Shown in pieces: positions 26,220 to 37,345 of a DNA stretch of 64,000 nt. The translations under genes were made by a program, and so were the position numbers. Source of the stretch: Bolinopsis microptera (Eukaryota; Ctenophora; Tentaculata; Lobata; Bolinopsidae); assembly GCF_026151205.1 (NCBI RefSeq), contig NC_087074.1, positions 2,914,001 to 2,978,000 of the forward strand, read 5' to 3'. The notes beneath the pieces are model-generated. The model saw only the letters and a program-made list of their open reading frames with translations. It ran no database searches and was not told the DNA's origin. Each line of letters begins with the position of its first letter. Within the stretch, counting starts at the first letter, position 1.

Positions 26220-27300
26220 CTAACTGTTTTACCTTACTGCTTCACTGCTGATTTTATCGAAACCTGTAAAGTCAGCCGCATCTCGAGTACACAGGCATCC
26301 AGCCTTTGCGGGGACCGTCCTCTCCAGTCTCTATCCATAGTTTTGGTTTCCCAATCCAGTAAACAATTTGAAACCGTGTCTCTGGCATTCTGACAACGTG
26401 TCGCGTACCACCTTAGTCTAGCCGAAGTCGAACCGATGAAAGTTTCATAGACTTGATCATAATTTCCAGCAAGCCTGAGTAACAACATCATTGGAAACCA
26501 TGGAAAAACCACCTTATCACAAGAATACTCCTCAGGGAGGTCAGATGGAAGACCTCAACCGTTTCATCTGCTTCTTGTTGTGTACCAACTTTCAGCTCCA
26601 TGTAAACAGAATAGTAATAACCAGCAGCCATTGTAGATACGGATCTTGTGGGAGTTCTTACAGTTTTACTTTTCCATATCTTCCCAAGCTGATGGAACGC
26701 ACCATTAGCACGCTGGATCCTGATGTCAAAAGAGTCGGTCCAATGGTACCATCCCACTTGATGTTGGCCCAAGATAACAGTTACTGACCGTCTCCTTCCA
26801 CTTTTAGACTGTTCTCGTTCGATGTACGGTCGCTGGGGACGCACAACATGCTGATCGCCAAGCATTGTGCTGTTTAGCGTTGATCTTAGCAATAGGTGTA
26901 ATAATCGATAAGATCTTTGGACTCTTGCAGCCCTCTTCGAAGCTTCAGTATTGTCCATCACTGCCGGAGACGACATTCAGCGAGTGACTATCCATGATAA
27001 CTTTTTCATCTGCACGCTTCAGTTCCTTTTGCAGTACAGCACCATGACTTGATTGGCCTGTGAAACATCGGCCAAAAAGATCCAAAGTTCAGAACAAAAA
27101 TAATATAGGAAGGGCCCTGATATCACCCTGTTCCATTCCTGAATTGACAGTGAACCAATCAGCCATTTCACCATATAAGTAATAAAACCCATGACTGGGC
27201 ACTCAAGTTTCCGTGAAAAAAGCCTGACAGAATCTAACATATTCTCAGAAGCCCATAGTGTTCTCATGCTTGACCAAGTTAACTTTCTTCTGATGAAATC
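26220..27300 (-). pseudogene. Decayed non-LTR reverse transcriptase (array unit 3)
   Basis: This is the most readable copy. A minus-strand frame at 26488-26976 gives SSPAVMDNTEASKRAARVQ, then RANGAFHQLGKIWKSKTVRT and ELKVGTQQEADETVEVFHL (thumb and following helices). The next frame at 26234-26512 gives SARLRWYATRCQNARDTVSN and CLLDWETK (the RLRWYGHV block), continuing to the natural-looking end SIKSAVKQ. Upstream, 27019-27267 covers the palm region in broken frames. The C-terminal order matches RTE-like/non-LTR polymerases. The 5' half is missing in this unit too. Confidence 0.75.
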
Positions 27301-27645
27301 AAACGCTCATTAAAATCAAAGAATTAACATAAAGTGGAAAAGTTAAACTCAATACAAGTTATGAATAAATATAATGGTGCGGTATGGAATAAATCTGATC
27401 AATACATGACGGTCCGTCAGACCCACAGCACTGATTTTCCCTAAGAAGATACTCCATTCCAACATCCAGCTCTTAAGGAAGAACTATTTGAAGAACCTTA
27501 AAAGACGTTGCCCTAAGAGTTTATAAACCCTATTATAGCAGCAGTATGAGGTGACCTCCCTTCTTTCCGATAACCACTAAACCCCTTTAAGCCTAATCCT
27601 CAGGAATAGGAACACCTCTTCTTCCCATACCTTTAAACAAGACAA

Positions 27646-27762
27646 TTTATTTATGTCGATAAATTTCCGTGTCCTAAACTTCATTTGCATTTGAAGTAAT
27701 AGTAACAGAATATTGCTCAGTTGTGCATTCAATTGTGCATTCAATTGTTATATCTCCCACAG
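27646..27762. other. Border between the noisy array and clean unique sequence
   Basis: Array identity ends after AAACAAGACAAT at about 27645. The following 117 bases look like the end of an intron, with a short GTGCATTCAATT duplication and the CCCACAG acceptor of the GPCR gene at 27756-27762. Confidence 0.55.
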
Positions 27763-30700
27763 GGCACGATAACAGAAGAAAAAGGCTCGGTGAAATGCAA
27801 ACAGTGCGAGCGAGGAACCCACCGCAGCACCGACAACAGTGAGCCAGTGTGTGAGCCATGCCAGCCAGGATTCTTCTCTGGACAGTTGGGTCTTGCTGAG
27901 TGCGAACCTTGTCCTACCGGGACCTACAGTAACGGTCAGGCAATCGAGTGCGACAAGTGTGAGAAAGGAAAGTTCCAGAGTGAAACCGGGCAGGAGACGT
28001 GCGAGTTGTGTCCCCCTGGATCCTTCAGTGATGAAGAAGGTTCGAGCTTATTCCAAGTATTCTGATTTCCGTTATTTAGGTATTGATTCCTCACCTTTTA
28101 GCGCATTATTGATTTGATGTTCAAGTTAATATTCTGTACAAGTTTTTCTGTTCAGGACTCAGTGAATGTACGCCTTGTAAAGTGGATACAGTTGCCTCTG
28201 AAGGTGGTTCCACAAGTTGTGTTGCCTGCTCCTACGGCTTCTACTCGCCCCAAGAGGCCGGGAAAAAATGTCTTGCCTGTCCTAAAAGAGCCGCTTATCA
28301 ACCACCCTCATGTCCTCCAATTATTCCCAACTGTCCGGCCCAACAGTTCACTAATCAGTATGGAACCTTTAAATTCCCCGAAATGGAACCTCCTGGTGAT
28401 GGCTCTGGAAAAGCTCACGAACAGAAATGTGAATTCGCCGTGAGTTTAACTTAAAATCAAATATATTATTATTTTGACTGAGTCCTGAAATTTAATGAAT
28501 TTCATTGTGTCCCTCGATCTTGTCGCAAAGTGAGTTGAAGTTGATCGAAAAATCATATTTAACTCAAAGTACCACCACGATTTAATTTGTGATTAACCAC
28601 CCTATGATTTTCAGTTGTATGTGAACGATGAGAAAGTGTTCAGCAACATAACGAGCGAGTGCCAGACCTGGTTTGAGAGCGGTGTCCAGAAGAGTGAATG
28701 GACCACGCCCTCCTACGCTAAGTGCGGAACCGTTAAGACTGAAATACTGTACAACCAGACGGTTAGTTATTTGATTAGTTAATTGACAAAAAAGATATTT
28801 GAAACAGAGTTTAAATCATTTTACTTTTGTAGAGGACAGCCATTTCAATTTTAGCACAGAATAACGTTATCGGTATTTCAGAAAGCAGCAAGAGAGGCGA
28901 TAAAAGAAGCTGAGTCCTCTGGCAAAAGTGCCGCAGAAGCTACCGTAGATCCATCAGTAGCTACCTCTATGTTATCGGGTCTGATGGGAGCCTTAGGGAC
29001 GCCCGCACCTGATCCAACTAAACCCGACCCAGATCCAACAAATCCAAATAACTCCACAAACCCTGACCAAACAGATGCTAAAGAAAACGAAAAGGAGGAG
29101 GGTGGACTAGGAGCTGCTGACACAGCCAGTGTGGTGAACACTCTCTCTGTGGTTGCTAACTCTGTACCCCCAGAAGTTTTGGCTAATCCCGAAAATCAGA
29201 AGAACATTCTAGGCGCTATCAACAGCTTCGCCGAACAAGACGGCGACTTTGTACAAGATGCAGGGACTGAAACCGCTTCTGCGTGAGTACAATTTATACC
29301 ATAAATGACGTAATTAACGTTGAAAGAGAAAGACAGATTGACTGATTAAGCCAGAAAAAAGTCCCACCTCTGAAAATAGGTAACACCTCTTTTTTCTCAG
29401 GGCGGTTAATGTGGTCAATTCGATAGGAGCAAGCATGTTCGCTGCCGTTGAAGAACCTGAAACACCAACAGATCCATCGTCTGGAGGAGATGGCGAAAAC
29501 GGAGGAACTAAACCGAAGAAAAAGAAAATGAAAGAGATAAAAACGGACACTATGACGATCCTTCCTACCCCGATGACCGAGGAGACTTTGTCCAAAGTGA
29601 GTGCAGTGTGCACGCTAAATTTAAAATTCTTTCTTGACAAAACTTTTTTCAAACAATCGATAGAAACTTTTAATTAATTCAAGAATTATCACATAAACCA
29701 AAATATTGTTCCATAATCCATTGATTTCAAAAAATTAAAAGTAGAGAAATTTATTGGTCCTCATAAAGAATCCAGGGTCCTTTCAGTTTTTAGTCTTTGT
29801 TTATCAATGTTCGATCTAACGTTTTTAAAGAATTAAAATTCAAATGATACAATTTCAGTCAGTTATATTAGACTTTGGGAATGATGAGGAGGAAGAGGAA
29901 GAAGAGACTGAACTGGATGATGCTATCTCTGATGGAGCGAAGAACGAAGAACCAGCAGAACAAGAACTACCAGCAACAGAAGCCCCGGTCATTCCAGATC
30001 CTGTCCAGTCTGAAGGTGAAGAACCAGCTCCAACAGCGGCCCCTGCTCTGAGTATAGTGCGAGCAACGAAACCTCCTCCTGTCAAGAAGATTGTCATGGT
30101 GGAAATGCCCCCTCTGTCCAATCTCGTCACTGCGTCTGGTGGAGAAAATAGTGATGCCAAGGGACTAGTCTGCGTAGTATTTGAGACTCCAGCTCTGTTT
30201 CCTACCAAGAAGGTCGCTGACAACAGCACAAGCACTAAAAAACCTAAAAAAGGTGTTGTTGAGCCCAAGGTCAGTATATTGTAGAAAAATCAATACGTAC
30301 ATGTCACATGAAAAATAAGAGTATATAAATGTTTAAAATGCCTTTCCAAGACGCAAATGAGTTAACGGTTCTTATTTAACAAAATTCTCTGTCTGATTGC
30401 AATAATAATTTTGCAGGTAGTCAGTAAAGTAGTGCTCCTCACATTTGGCTCCAAATCTATCAGCAACATTAATCCTCCACTAGCTCTCAATTTCACCAAA
30501 GATGAACCTGAGGATTATGATCCAGTGACACAAGATGTCCAGTACAAGTGTGTCTACTATCATAAAGGTACTAGATTATAAAATGAATTAACAAAAAGTT
30601 AAGAGCCCAGTTCTACTAATTACAGTATTATATTGTTTAATGCGGAAATCTCGACTACACCTCTCATGACTAATGACCGGAAAACATTTAATCACGCTTA

Positions 30701-33472
30701 AAATTACGATTGCATTTTTCTCCAAGGTCTCCTCCAGTCACTTAAACATTCTGTTATATTATCAGAGACGAACTCGTGGAAGTCAGATGGATGCACGACA
30801 ACCTCAGTCGACAAGACGCGTGGTGGTCAGGTTTCCTGCTCCTGCAATCACATGACCAGCTTTGCTATCCTGATGTCTCTTGAACCGATTCCTGACTATC
30901 TGGAGGTAATTCAGAGTCAGATAACAACCCCCCTTCTGGCGTTCTCTCTCTTTTGTCTTCTCGTTATGATCGGAACTATTCTTCCGTTCAAACAACTCAG
31001 GTAAGAATCTGGGGAATCTAAAATTATTCACAACATATTCTATAATTTATGTACTATTTAATGTATTGCTTACTAAGCTTCAAAGCAGATGTATTGCTTA
31101 GTAAGCTTCAAAGCGAATCAATAATTTAGATTATATAACTTTAAGATGAAATCTTGGCCATAAACCAATGATTATTTTTTACTGCAGATCTACACGGTCC
31201 ATGAAGATACATCTGTCCTTGGCGGGATCCCAGTGTTTTGCCATTATCATATTTCTTCTCACCAACCTTGATGGAATCGTCAGTGAAAATGGTAAGTTGC
31301 TTTTTCAAATATTTACGGTCATTATTATTTGAGTCATTCTCTTAGAGCCCAAAAACTGTTGCTTGCCCCAAAACTGTGTAAAAATATGTACTTATTTAAT
31401 CATTGAAACAGTAAAAATTTCAGTTCCCATTGTGTGTAAAGGAATAGCTATTATGATGGACTACACATATCTTGTTGTATTCATGTGGACTCTTGTGGAG
31501 AGTGTCATTATGTACATCAGTCTTGTCCAGGTAAAACTTTATTTGGTTGCTAATTGATTGGTAATTATTCAGGTAAAACTTTATTTGGCTGCTAATTGAT
31601 TGGTAATTATTAGGTAAAACTTTATTCGGCTGCTAATTGATTGGTAATTATTCGGGAAAGCTCCAGCTTCTCCTTCATCATAGCACCTGATAGTTAATTA
31701 AGTGTTAATAAAGAACTAATTAGTAACCGATAGTTAATAATTAAATAATGATTAACTTGACGTGTTCAGGTTTTCGGAGGTCACATCAGTAAATACATGT
31801 TGAAATTCAACTTGTTCTGCTGGATCACACCACTACTCTCCCCTTTAACCGACTACTTTCTCACGGAAGGAATACTACTTGAAGACGGGTACGTTTGATT
31901 TTTTCGAGTCGTTGGTTTATCAATAACTTTTTGTGTTTCATGTTTGTAGAAACGAATGCTTAGGCATTTCATTTGTTTGGAATGAGAGCAATCAGTCAAC
32001 CAAACTGAGTTCAGCTTACTAATACATTAATTTCCTATTAGAAAGTGTGTTGTAGATCTCGGCGTCAGAAAATGGTCCTTTATCTTGCCCATTGCAGTCA
32101 TCCTGGGAATCAACTTTTTCATTTTCGTGACTCTTCTGAGAGTTATCGCCAATACAAAGAATCCAGATAAAAGCAAAACAGAAAACACCATGGTAGGAAT
32201 TGGATTTAAGTTTGGTTTTCGCGTAGCTTAATAAATAACAAATTCGAGCCAATAAACTATGAACACCTAACTGTCACCAAGATGTAAATCAGGGATTTTG
32301 GTTGCAAATTTTACTGCAAAAAGATTTCTATGATACCATGAAAACTTTTTACAGAACTTATTTAGATTTTTCACGATGATTAACCCAATTTTTTTCAGAA
32401 ACAACTGAAAGCCGTTGCCAGCATATCTTGTATGCTTGGTCTAGGTTGGATTCTTGGCTTCTTCATGGTTGGTCCCATAGCTCCCTATTTCCAGTTTGCC
32501 TTTATCCTCATCAACGGGCTTCAGGTTGGTTGATTTTGAAATATTATTAATTGATCACAATCATCTTAAGATTCAATTTCAAAAGATCCAGACTTGAACA
32601 TGCGATAACATTCAAAAATATATAAGCTTTAAAATTATCGATTAGATATCGGTTATTCTCGAACAGCCCATGTAATAATTGTTAATTAAAGCTCCAACCT
32701 ATACAGCCATCCTACGACCCTAAACTACAAAACCCCACAGGGCTTGTTCATGTTTCTATTCTACTGCGTCGGTAACGAGCAGTACATGGACCTATGGAAG
32801 AGTAAATTCGGGTTGAAGACCAGTAAGAGCAACAGCAACAGCAACTCCGCAGCTGCAGGTCGGAAGAGTGTCGCCACCACCGCAAGCAATGTCAGACCCT
32901 CCACCGTTCAGGCATCCTCCGTTAGTTGAATCTTCTTACTTTATTAGAGATTTCAAGTTGCGCTATTTGAATGAATTACTAGTTGTGGATGTCTCAACAG
33001 AGTACAGACCACACCTTATTTTGTAAGCCACTAATTTTTAATTTTAATTCTAAAATCTATTTCTGTATAACAACTTGAAGTTTAGTAAAGTTAGGTCTGT
33101 AGTTCAGTAGTAGTTGGGTGTCAATTCTAATAAAAACAATATTTAATTTTGAGCTTTATCAACATTGACTGAAATCTGAATATTGAACTTTTTCAGAGTG
33201 TGGTCCCTGCAACTCCCGCTCCAGCACCGGCCGCTGCCAAGCCTGCCCCACCCTCGGCTTCACTTAACCCAGGAGCGGCTCCACGTGCTAACCGACGTAC
33301 TAGCAGAGCCCAGGCTCAGGCCAAAATTGAGGAGGAAGCTAAAAAACTTGAACACCAAGATAGCATTGGCAGTGCGATTTATGAAAATGAGAACGTTTAT
33401 GATATTATTGATGATCCAGAAATTAAGGCTATGTCTCCGGCTAGCGGCAGTGCCACAATTACCAGACTTTAA
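27763..33472 (+). CDS. Adhesion-type GPCR (cysteine-rich, HormR-like, GPS, 7TM), 5' end missing
   Basis: Fifteen GT-AG exons join in one frame (1054 codons plus stop): 27763-28039, 28156-28439, 28615-28761, 28882-29282, 29401-29596, 29859-30269, 30417-30567, 30766-31000, 31188-31291, 31424-31530, 31770-31888, 32042-32192, 32399-32524, 32741-32920, 33197-33472. Exons 1-2 encode cysteine-rich repeats of the ephrin-receptor-like GCC type (CEPCQPGFFSG, CELCPPGSFSDEEG). Then comes a HormR-like module (YGTFKFPEMEPPG...CQTWFESG...WTTPSYAKC). Next is a long Pro/acidic stalk (NDEEEEEEETELDD) within a GAIN-like region. The GPS reads CSCNHMTSFAILM, so autoproteolysis would be expected between M and T. 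Seven membrane segments follow, with the family-typical FMWTLVESVIMYISLVQ and LGLGWILGFF. The cytoplasmic tail holds YENENVYDIIDD and ends in TRL, a class I PDZ-ligand form. No signal peptide or start is present because the gene enters from the array border. Ligand unknown. Confidence 0.9.
31531..31653 (+). repeat. Three 40-42 base tandem repeats starting at a splice donor
   Basis: Copies begin at 31531, 31573 and 31613, each with GTAAAACTTTAT followed by GCTAATTGATTGG. The first is the real donor after GTCCAG in the GPCR gene. The second and third copies reproduce CAGGTAAAAC and TAGGTAAAAC. Confidence 0.85.
32921..32929 (+). other. Alternative stop in the GPCR gene if the last intron is retained
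   Basis: Reading through the donor at 32921 adds VS and stops at TGA. The result would be a short tail ending in SSVS, without the PDZ-ligand-like terminus. Splicing to 33197 instead adds 91 residues. Only RNA data can tell whether both occur. Confidence 0.45.
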
Positions 33473-34579
33473 GTTTGAAGGACGTGTCATACTGATATGT
33501 TGTTAGTTGAACTGCAATTGTTTTTAACTTATTAATTTTGGACTTGAGGCAAGTTTGCTCGTCAACCAAACAGAACAAAAAATATTTTAGTATATAATTA
33601 TTTTTACATGGTCAGATACTTTAGTTTTGTATTTAGTTATTTAGTTTTTTAGATTCTTAGTTACTGTTTTTATCCAAGATTTGAATGATAATTACATTTT
33701 AACATGTAAACTCTCGCAATGATTGCATACTTTATAGTTTTATACTGTTTGACCATATTTCTAATTAGACTTCGTAATTTTCGTTAAAATCATTTCTACT
33801 CTAATTTAGTAATTTTTTGTCAGGTTATTATCTGCAGTTGATTTATCCCGAATATGAATTTTTATGTCTATTTCCTTTCGATTTTGAATCAAATTCACTG
33901 AAAAAGTTGTTTATTTCGTCTAAAGTCTGAACTTATCTTAATCCAATTCTCATCACCACTAATATAACCATATTAATTATAGTACTATTTAAATTTCCTA
34001 ATAGCGTAATCATATTTTATACATTGTGTGCATATATTTATATTTGATTGTAATTAAAGATTTTAAGGCGTTAGTGCCGAGTAATGCCTCTGGGTAGTGC
34101 TCCTCAATTAATCATATAAAACAAGTTAATATGACAAACAAGCTAATAAGACTAAAGAATCTTAATATATCAGTAAAACTAATATTCACTGTCACTTATA
34201 ATACTACAGTACAATAAACCATGAAATTTACGATTCTCCAGCGGTAGATTTATGGATTGATTCGCATTATTCTACAGTTTTCTGAGAAGTGCATGTACTG
34301 CATGGTCACTGCATCGCGTCATGGCAGATTGGCAGAATGTTCAATACTTCCCAGTCTGTTGGGAGCGAAGACGTAATATATTGACTATCTCTACACCTTG
34401 CAAAACAGAATGATCATTATATGACCTTCTACAGCTTCCAGTACAACAATGAGTTAATTGCCAACTCTCCTTGTAACAAGTTCGCTAGCAACAATGCACC
34501 ATCATAAGTAATGTACGTATTGACATTGTAGCCACACGCAAAGATTCTAGGCTACTCCCTAGTTAAACACATAATCGAC
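33473..34579. other. GPCR 3' region and intergenic sequence
   Basis: AT-rich sequence following the stop codon. It probably contains the 3' UTR; AATTAAAGA at about 34050 is a possible weak poly(A) signal. No reading frame or repeat of note. Confidence 0.4.
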
Positions 34580-34634
34580 AATCGTCAGTATATTACCAAT
34601 CGTCAGTATATTACCAATCGTCAGTATATTACCA
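34580..34634 (+). repeat. 18-base tandem repeat, three copies
   Basis: The unit ATCGTCAGTATATTACCA repeats three times without change. Confidence 0.9.
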
Positions 34635-34641
34635 AGTTGCC

Positions 34642-34772
34642 GAGAACCCGGCGAATGTCCTTGCTGTACGGCAGTGTTAAACAAGGGACTGAAACCGAGG
34701 GGTTTCGTTTAGGCCCTTCACACTTTGTTTCTGTCTAGTTCTAATGTATCGTCACAATAGTGACTTTAATAT
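34642..34772 (+). repeat. Dispersed repeat family 'GAACCCGGCGAATGTCC', copy 1
   Basis: A segment of about 131 bases (GAACCCGGCGAATGTCCTTG to ACAATAGTGACTTTAATAT) that recurs almost unchanged at 35005-35135 and in reverse at 52055-52190. Unclassified. Confidence 0.8.
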
Positions 34773-34916
34773 ATAATCAAGAGTACCTAGCCTGCTGATT
34801 TATCGCGGCTGTTCTCATCTGAAACTATGCTTGGTGTAGCTTGTTGGTATAATATAGTAATTCTGGTTCCTATAGTTGGGAATGAGGTAGTTGTCTGTTC
34901 ACAGATCGCCCTCTAA

Positions 34917-35135
34917 ACTTACAAGGAAATATTTCCTGTAGATCCTTGGTATATAATCAACATTTGACAGAGCATAGTGTGGAGTGAGCTATGTGCCCAT
35001 CCTTGGAGAACCCGGCAAATGTCCTTGCTGTACGGCAGTGTTAAACAAGGGACTGAAACCGAGGGGTTCCGTTCAGGCCCTTCACACTTTGTGTCTGTCT
35101 AGTTCTAATGTACCGTCACAATAGTGACTTTAATA
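34917..35135 (+). repeat. Dispersed repeat family, copy 2 (longer)
   Basis: Extends copy 1 upstream by about 90 bases (GGAAATATTTCCTGTAGATC, GAGTGAGCTATGTGCCCAT). The extended form matches 52055-52285 in reverse orientation. No TSD or tail recognised. Confidence 0.8.
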
Positions 35136-35904
35136 TACTGGCAAGAAGTAGAGGCGAGGAGGAAACGTTATGTGTTACAATCATACCAAATACCCATTTC
35201 TTATCAAGAAGTCGACAGCCTGAGATGTAATAGGTGCTATATTAATTATTTAGCCTAAATTTCGTTAACTAGAACATTTTATCGTGTCATTATCAAATAC
35301 ATATTTGGATAGTTGGTGAGGATTGTAGTTAGTTCTGAAAATAAATTGAATAATAGTAGTTTGAAGTTAGCAAGATCCTATAACAGTATGACTTTAACAA
35401 TCAACTCAGTAGTTTGCAGGCACGTAGCCAGGATTATCTGCCAGGGCAAGCAACACCCCGCTGAAATCTAGGAGGTTGTTCCTTCGAAAATTTGTTGAGG
35501 AAATTGAAGCATTTTGCCACATTATCCGGCATCCTAGGCACATAAATAGCCATAGAGACATATGTTAACATAGCTTTTTCGGAAATAATCTTAGGGTAGG
35601 CAAGGCTGTTGTCAGGGAGGCTTAGCCTGCTCTGCCTCATTGCTGGCTACGTGGCTGGTAGTTTGTCGAATGACACAAATTTAATCAAGAAGAATTTTTT
35701 ACAGTTCATCACATTATTTGGGCCGATATTTGATTTGTGGCTAGGCAACTGCAATTTGTGAGTTTTACCCAGAATGTTGATATGTTTCTCTCCTACGTGT
35801 TTCTCGTTAATCTTTATTCCTAAATGTCTTAGTAAGACACTGTTGGTCTGATTCGAGTTATTATATATATTGATAATATGGTAGCAAAAGATCTAAAGGA
35901 CTTA
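35136..35904. other. Intergenic, no gene seen
   Basis: There are no convincing frames. A short inverted pair flanks 35415-35655 (GGCACGTAGCCAGGA and GCTGGCTACGTGGC). It may bound a 240-base foldback element. Confidence 0.4.
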
Positions 35905-36025
35905 AAAATTTTCGAGCGTGCTAAATCACTTTAAAGTTGAAACTCAAACTTCAAAATTTTTTAAAAGAGTCCCGACAATTGATATGAAACCAACTTGAAT
36001 CGATGTATTTTTGAACGCTGATTGA
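35905..36025 (+). repeat. Repeat shared with 58262-58380
   Basis: Both segments share CGAGCGTGCTAAATCACT, AGTTGA, a CCCGA(C/T)A(A/G)TTGA phrase, ATCGATGTATTT and CGCTGATT in the same order. They are diverged copies of one unclassified repeat. Confidence 0.65.
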
Positions 36026-36885
36026 AATCATTAATAAATATGTTACTAACAGATTGTTTTGAATATTTTCCTATTTGTTCAGCAATAGCCATTTTGGATT
36101 TCGCTGTAAACATACTACCATCCTGATCCATGTGTATATTACAGTATAGTCGAGAATATTCGTGAAGCGCGATTGATGAACATAATCTCCAATAACTCCA
36201 TATTGATATTTAGTTAAAGCTTTTGTTATCGTTAACCGCGTTATTCTCTTTAAAACCCGCAGAATTTCATTAAATCTCTTTCAATTTATTCGTAGGATAT
36301 TCTAGTATGTTTGTAACAGGGTCTTGACAGTTTTTTAAGTCATTTAATTTGTGACCTGTACTTGTCCGACCCTGCTATATTGCTTTTATACTTGGGTCCA
36401 CTCACTATTGTCTCAGCATACTTGACTTTATGCTGTCTTAATCTACTTGCATCCGAAAATTAGTGTCATCAAATTTTACCAAGACTTCACACGCCGAAGC
36501 ACGTCATCGGGCTCGGATAGCATGCTCTGTAATGTCATGTTACGAGTAATGTTACGAGTAATAAGGTGAACGCACGGGTCACATCACGTGTTATTACTAG
36601 TTCAACATTTAGGACGGTGTATGGTAAATGGTTCCATGATAAAGTGAGTCTTATGATCGTTTTAGGAAACTTCCACCCTTGTGTCGTGTGATAGACTTTC
36701 TCCCATGTGTCCTTCGCCCCCGTGTCCAACCTTTTAGGAAACTTTCGCCCTCGTGACCTTCGCCCATTAAGTGACTTCCGCCATAGTACCATATACCCCA
36801 CTTAACCATTAATCCACCTAACCATTTTGTTGTAAAACCCTGGGAGGGTACCACAATGAACGCTTCAATATCAATAATACATAGG
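36026..36885. other. Intergenic, short internal repeats
   Basis: No gene seen. At 36660-36790 the phrase AGGAAACTT(C/T)C(A/G)CCC and related TTCGCCC words recur, a degenerate minisatellite. Frames on the minus strand there are a by-product of it. Confidence 0.4.
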
Positions 36886-37106
36886 TAATACCTTATTGGA
36901 CCTTATTTGACCGGACATTTATACGTGAACGGACATAATTTTGAACGGACATTAAAATGAACAATCGAAGGCAATCGAAGGCATTCATTTAATGTATTTA
37001 ATTTGACTACTTTGTCAGACTTTATTTGAACGGACATTAAAATGAACGTTAGGGCCTCCAGCGTCCAATTAATGTCCGTTCAAATAAAGTCCCATCAGGT
37101 AGTATT
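36886..37106. mobile_element. Short GGACCTTATTTG inverted-repeat element, outside the array
   Basis: A clean member of about 220 bases of the family seen at 2812. The terminal repeat GGACCTTATTTGACCGGACA is answered by TGTCCGTTCAAATAAAGTCC, and flanking TAATAC/GTATTA extend the pairing. Internal copies of GAACGGACATTAAAATGAAC occur on both sides. Confidence 0.75.
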
Positions 37107-37114
37107 AATTAATT

Positions 37115-37345
37115 GCGATTAATATATATTTTATGCCATATGTATTATTAAAAATATGGCATACAATATATTAATCACTGAACTGCCTATGAGGTCATTT
37201 GGTCTGGACGGCACAAACCACTGTTTTGGTGTATGCCCCCTTAAGGGTTTCTTATGGTGGTGGCATTTGGTTTAGTTGGGTGACTTTGTCGTCAATCAGG
37301 CGTTATTGTATGCCATATTAAAAATATGGCATACAATATATTAAT
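37115..37345. repeat. Pair of AT-rich hairpins flanking a 127-base repeat
   Basis: A hairpin (TATGCCATAT against ATATGGCATA) at 37115-37169 is repeated at 37307-37345 (TATGCCATATT-AAA-AATATGGCATA). The second shares CAATATATTAATC with the first. Between them lies a 127-base unit (37177-37303) that recurs at 38040-38168. Confidence 0.8.

Larger units (their letters stand above)
873..27645 (+). repeat. Tandem array of ~11.2 kb units (2.4 copies) carrying K2P exons and transposons
   Basis: The same order of landmarks recurs in direct orientation at 873, 12099 and 23347, giving periods of about 11,226 and 11,248 bases. The order is K2P exon 2, exon 3, a small pogo-like inverted repeat, a GGACCTTATTTG element, a minus-strand reverse transcriptase, a foldback element, a palindrome, an AT-rich block, K2P exon 1, then a TTAA foldback. 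The third copy stops at about 27645, right after the reverse transcriptase, where clean unique sequence begins. The units differ by very many scattered one-base insertions and deletions, unlike the right half of the window, and the errors fall equally in exons and spacers. This fits raw long-read gap filling (inference). Direct rather than inverted copies argue that the tandem order itself may be real. Confidence 0.85.

Noticed and set aside
873-27645. SMRTbell read-through (missed adapter) as the cause of the repeated units
   Set aside because: That error gives inverted copies, whereas these units are all in the same direction.
29855-30268. 137-codon minus-strand frame, serine-rich
   Set aside because: It mirrors the acidic/proline-rich GPCR exon on the plus strand; low-complexity coding sequence commonly opens the opposite frame.
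34580-34634. CRISPR-like array
   Set aside because: The repeats are contiguous without spacers and the genome is eukaryotic.
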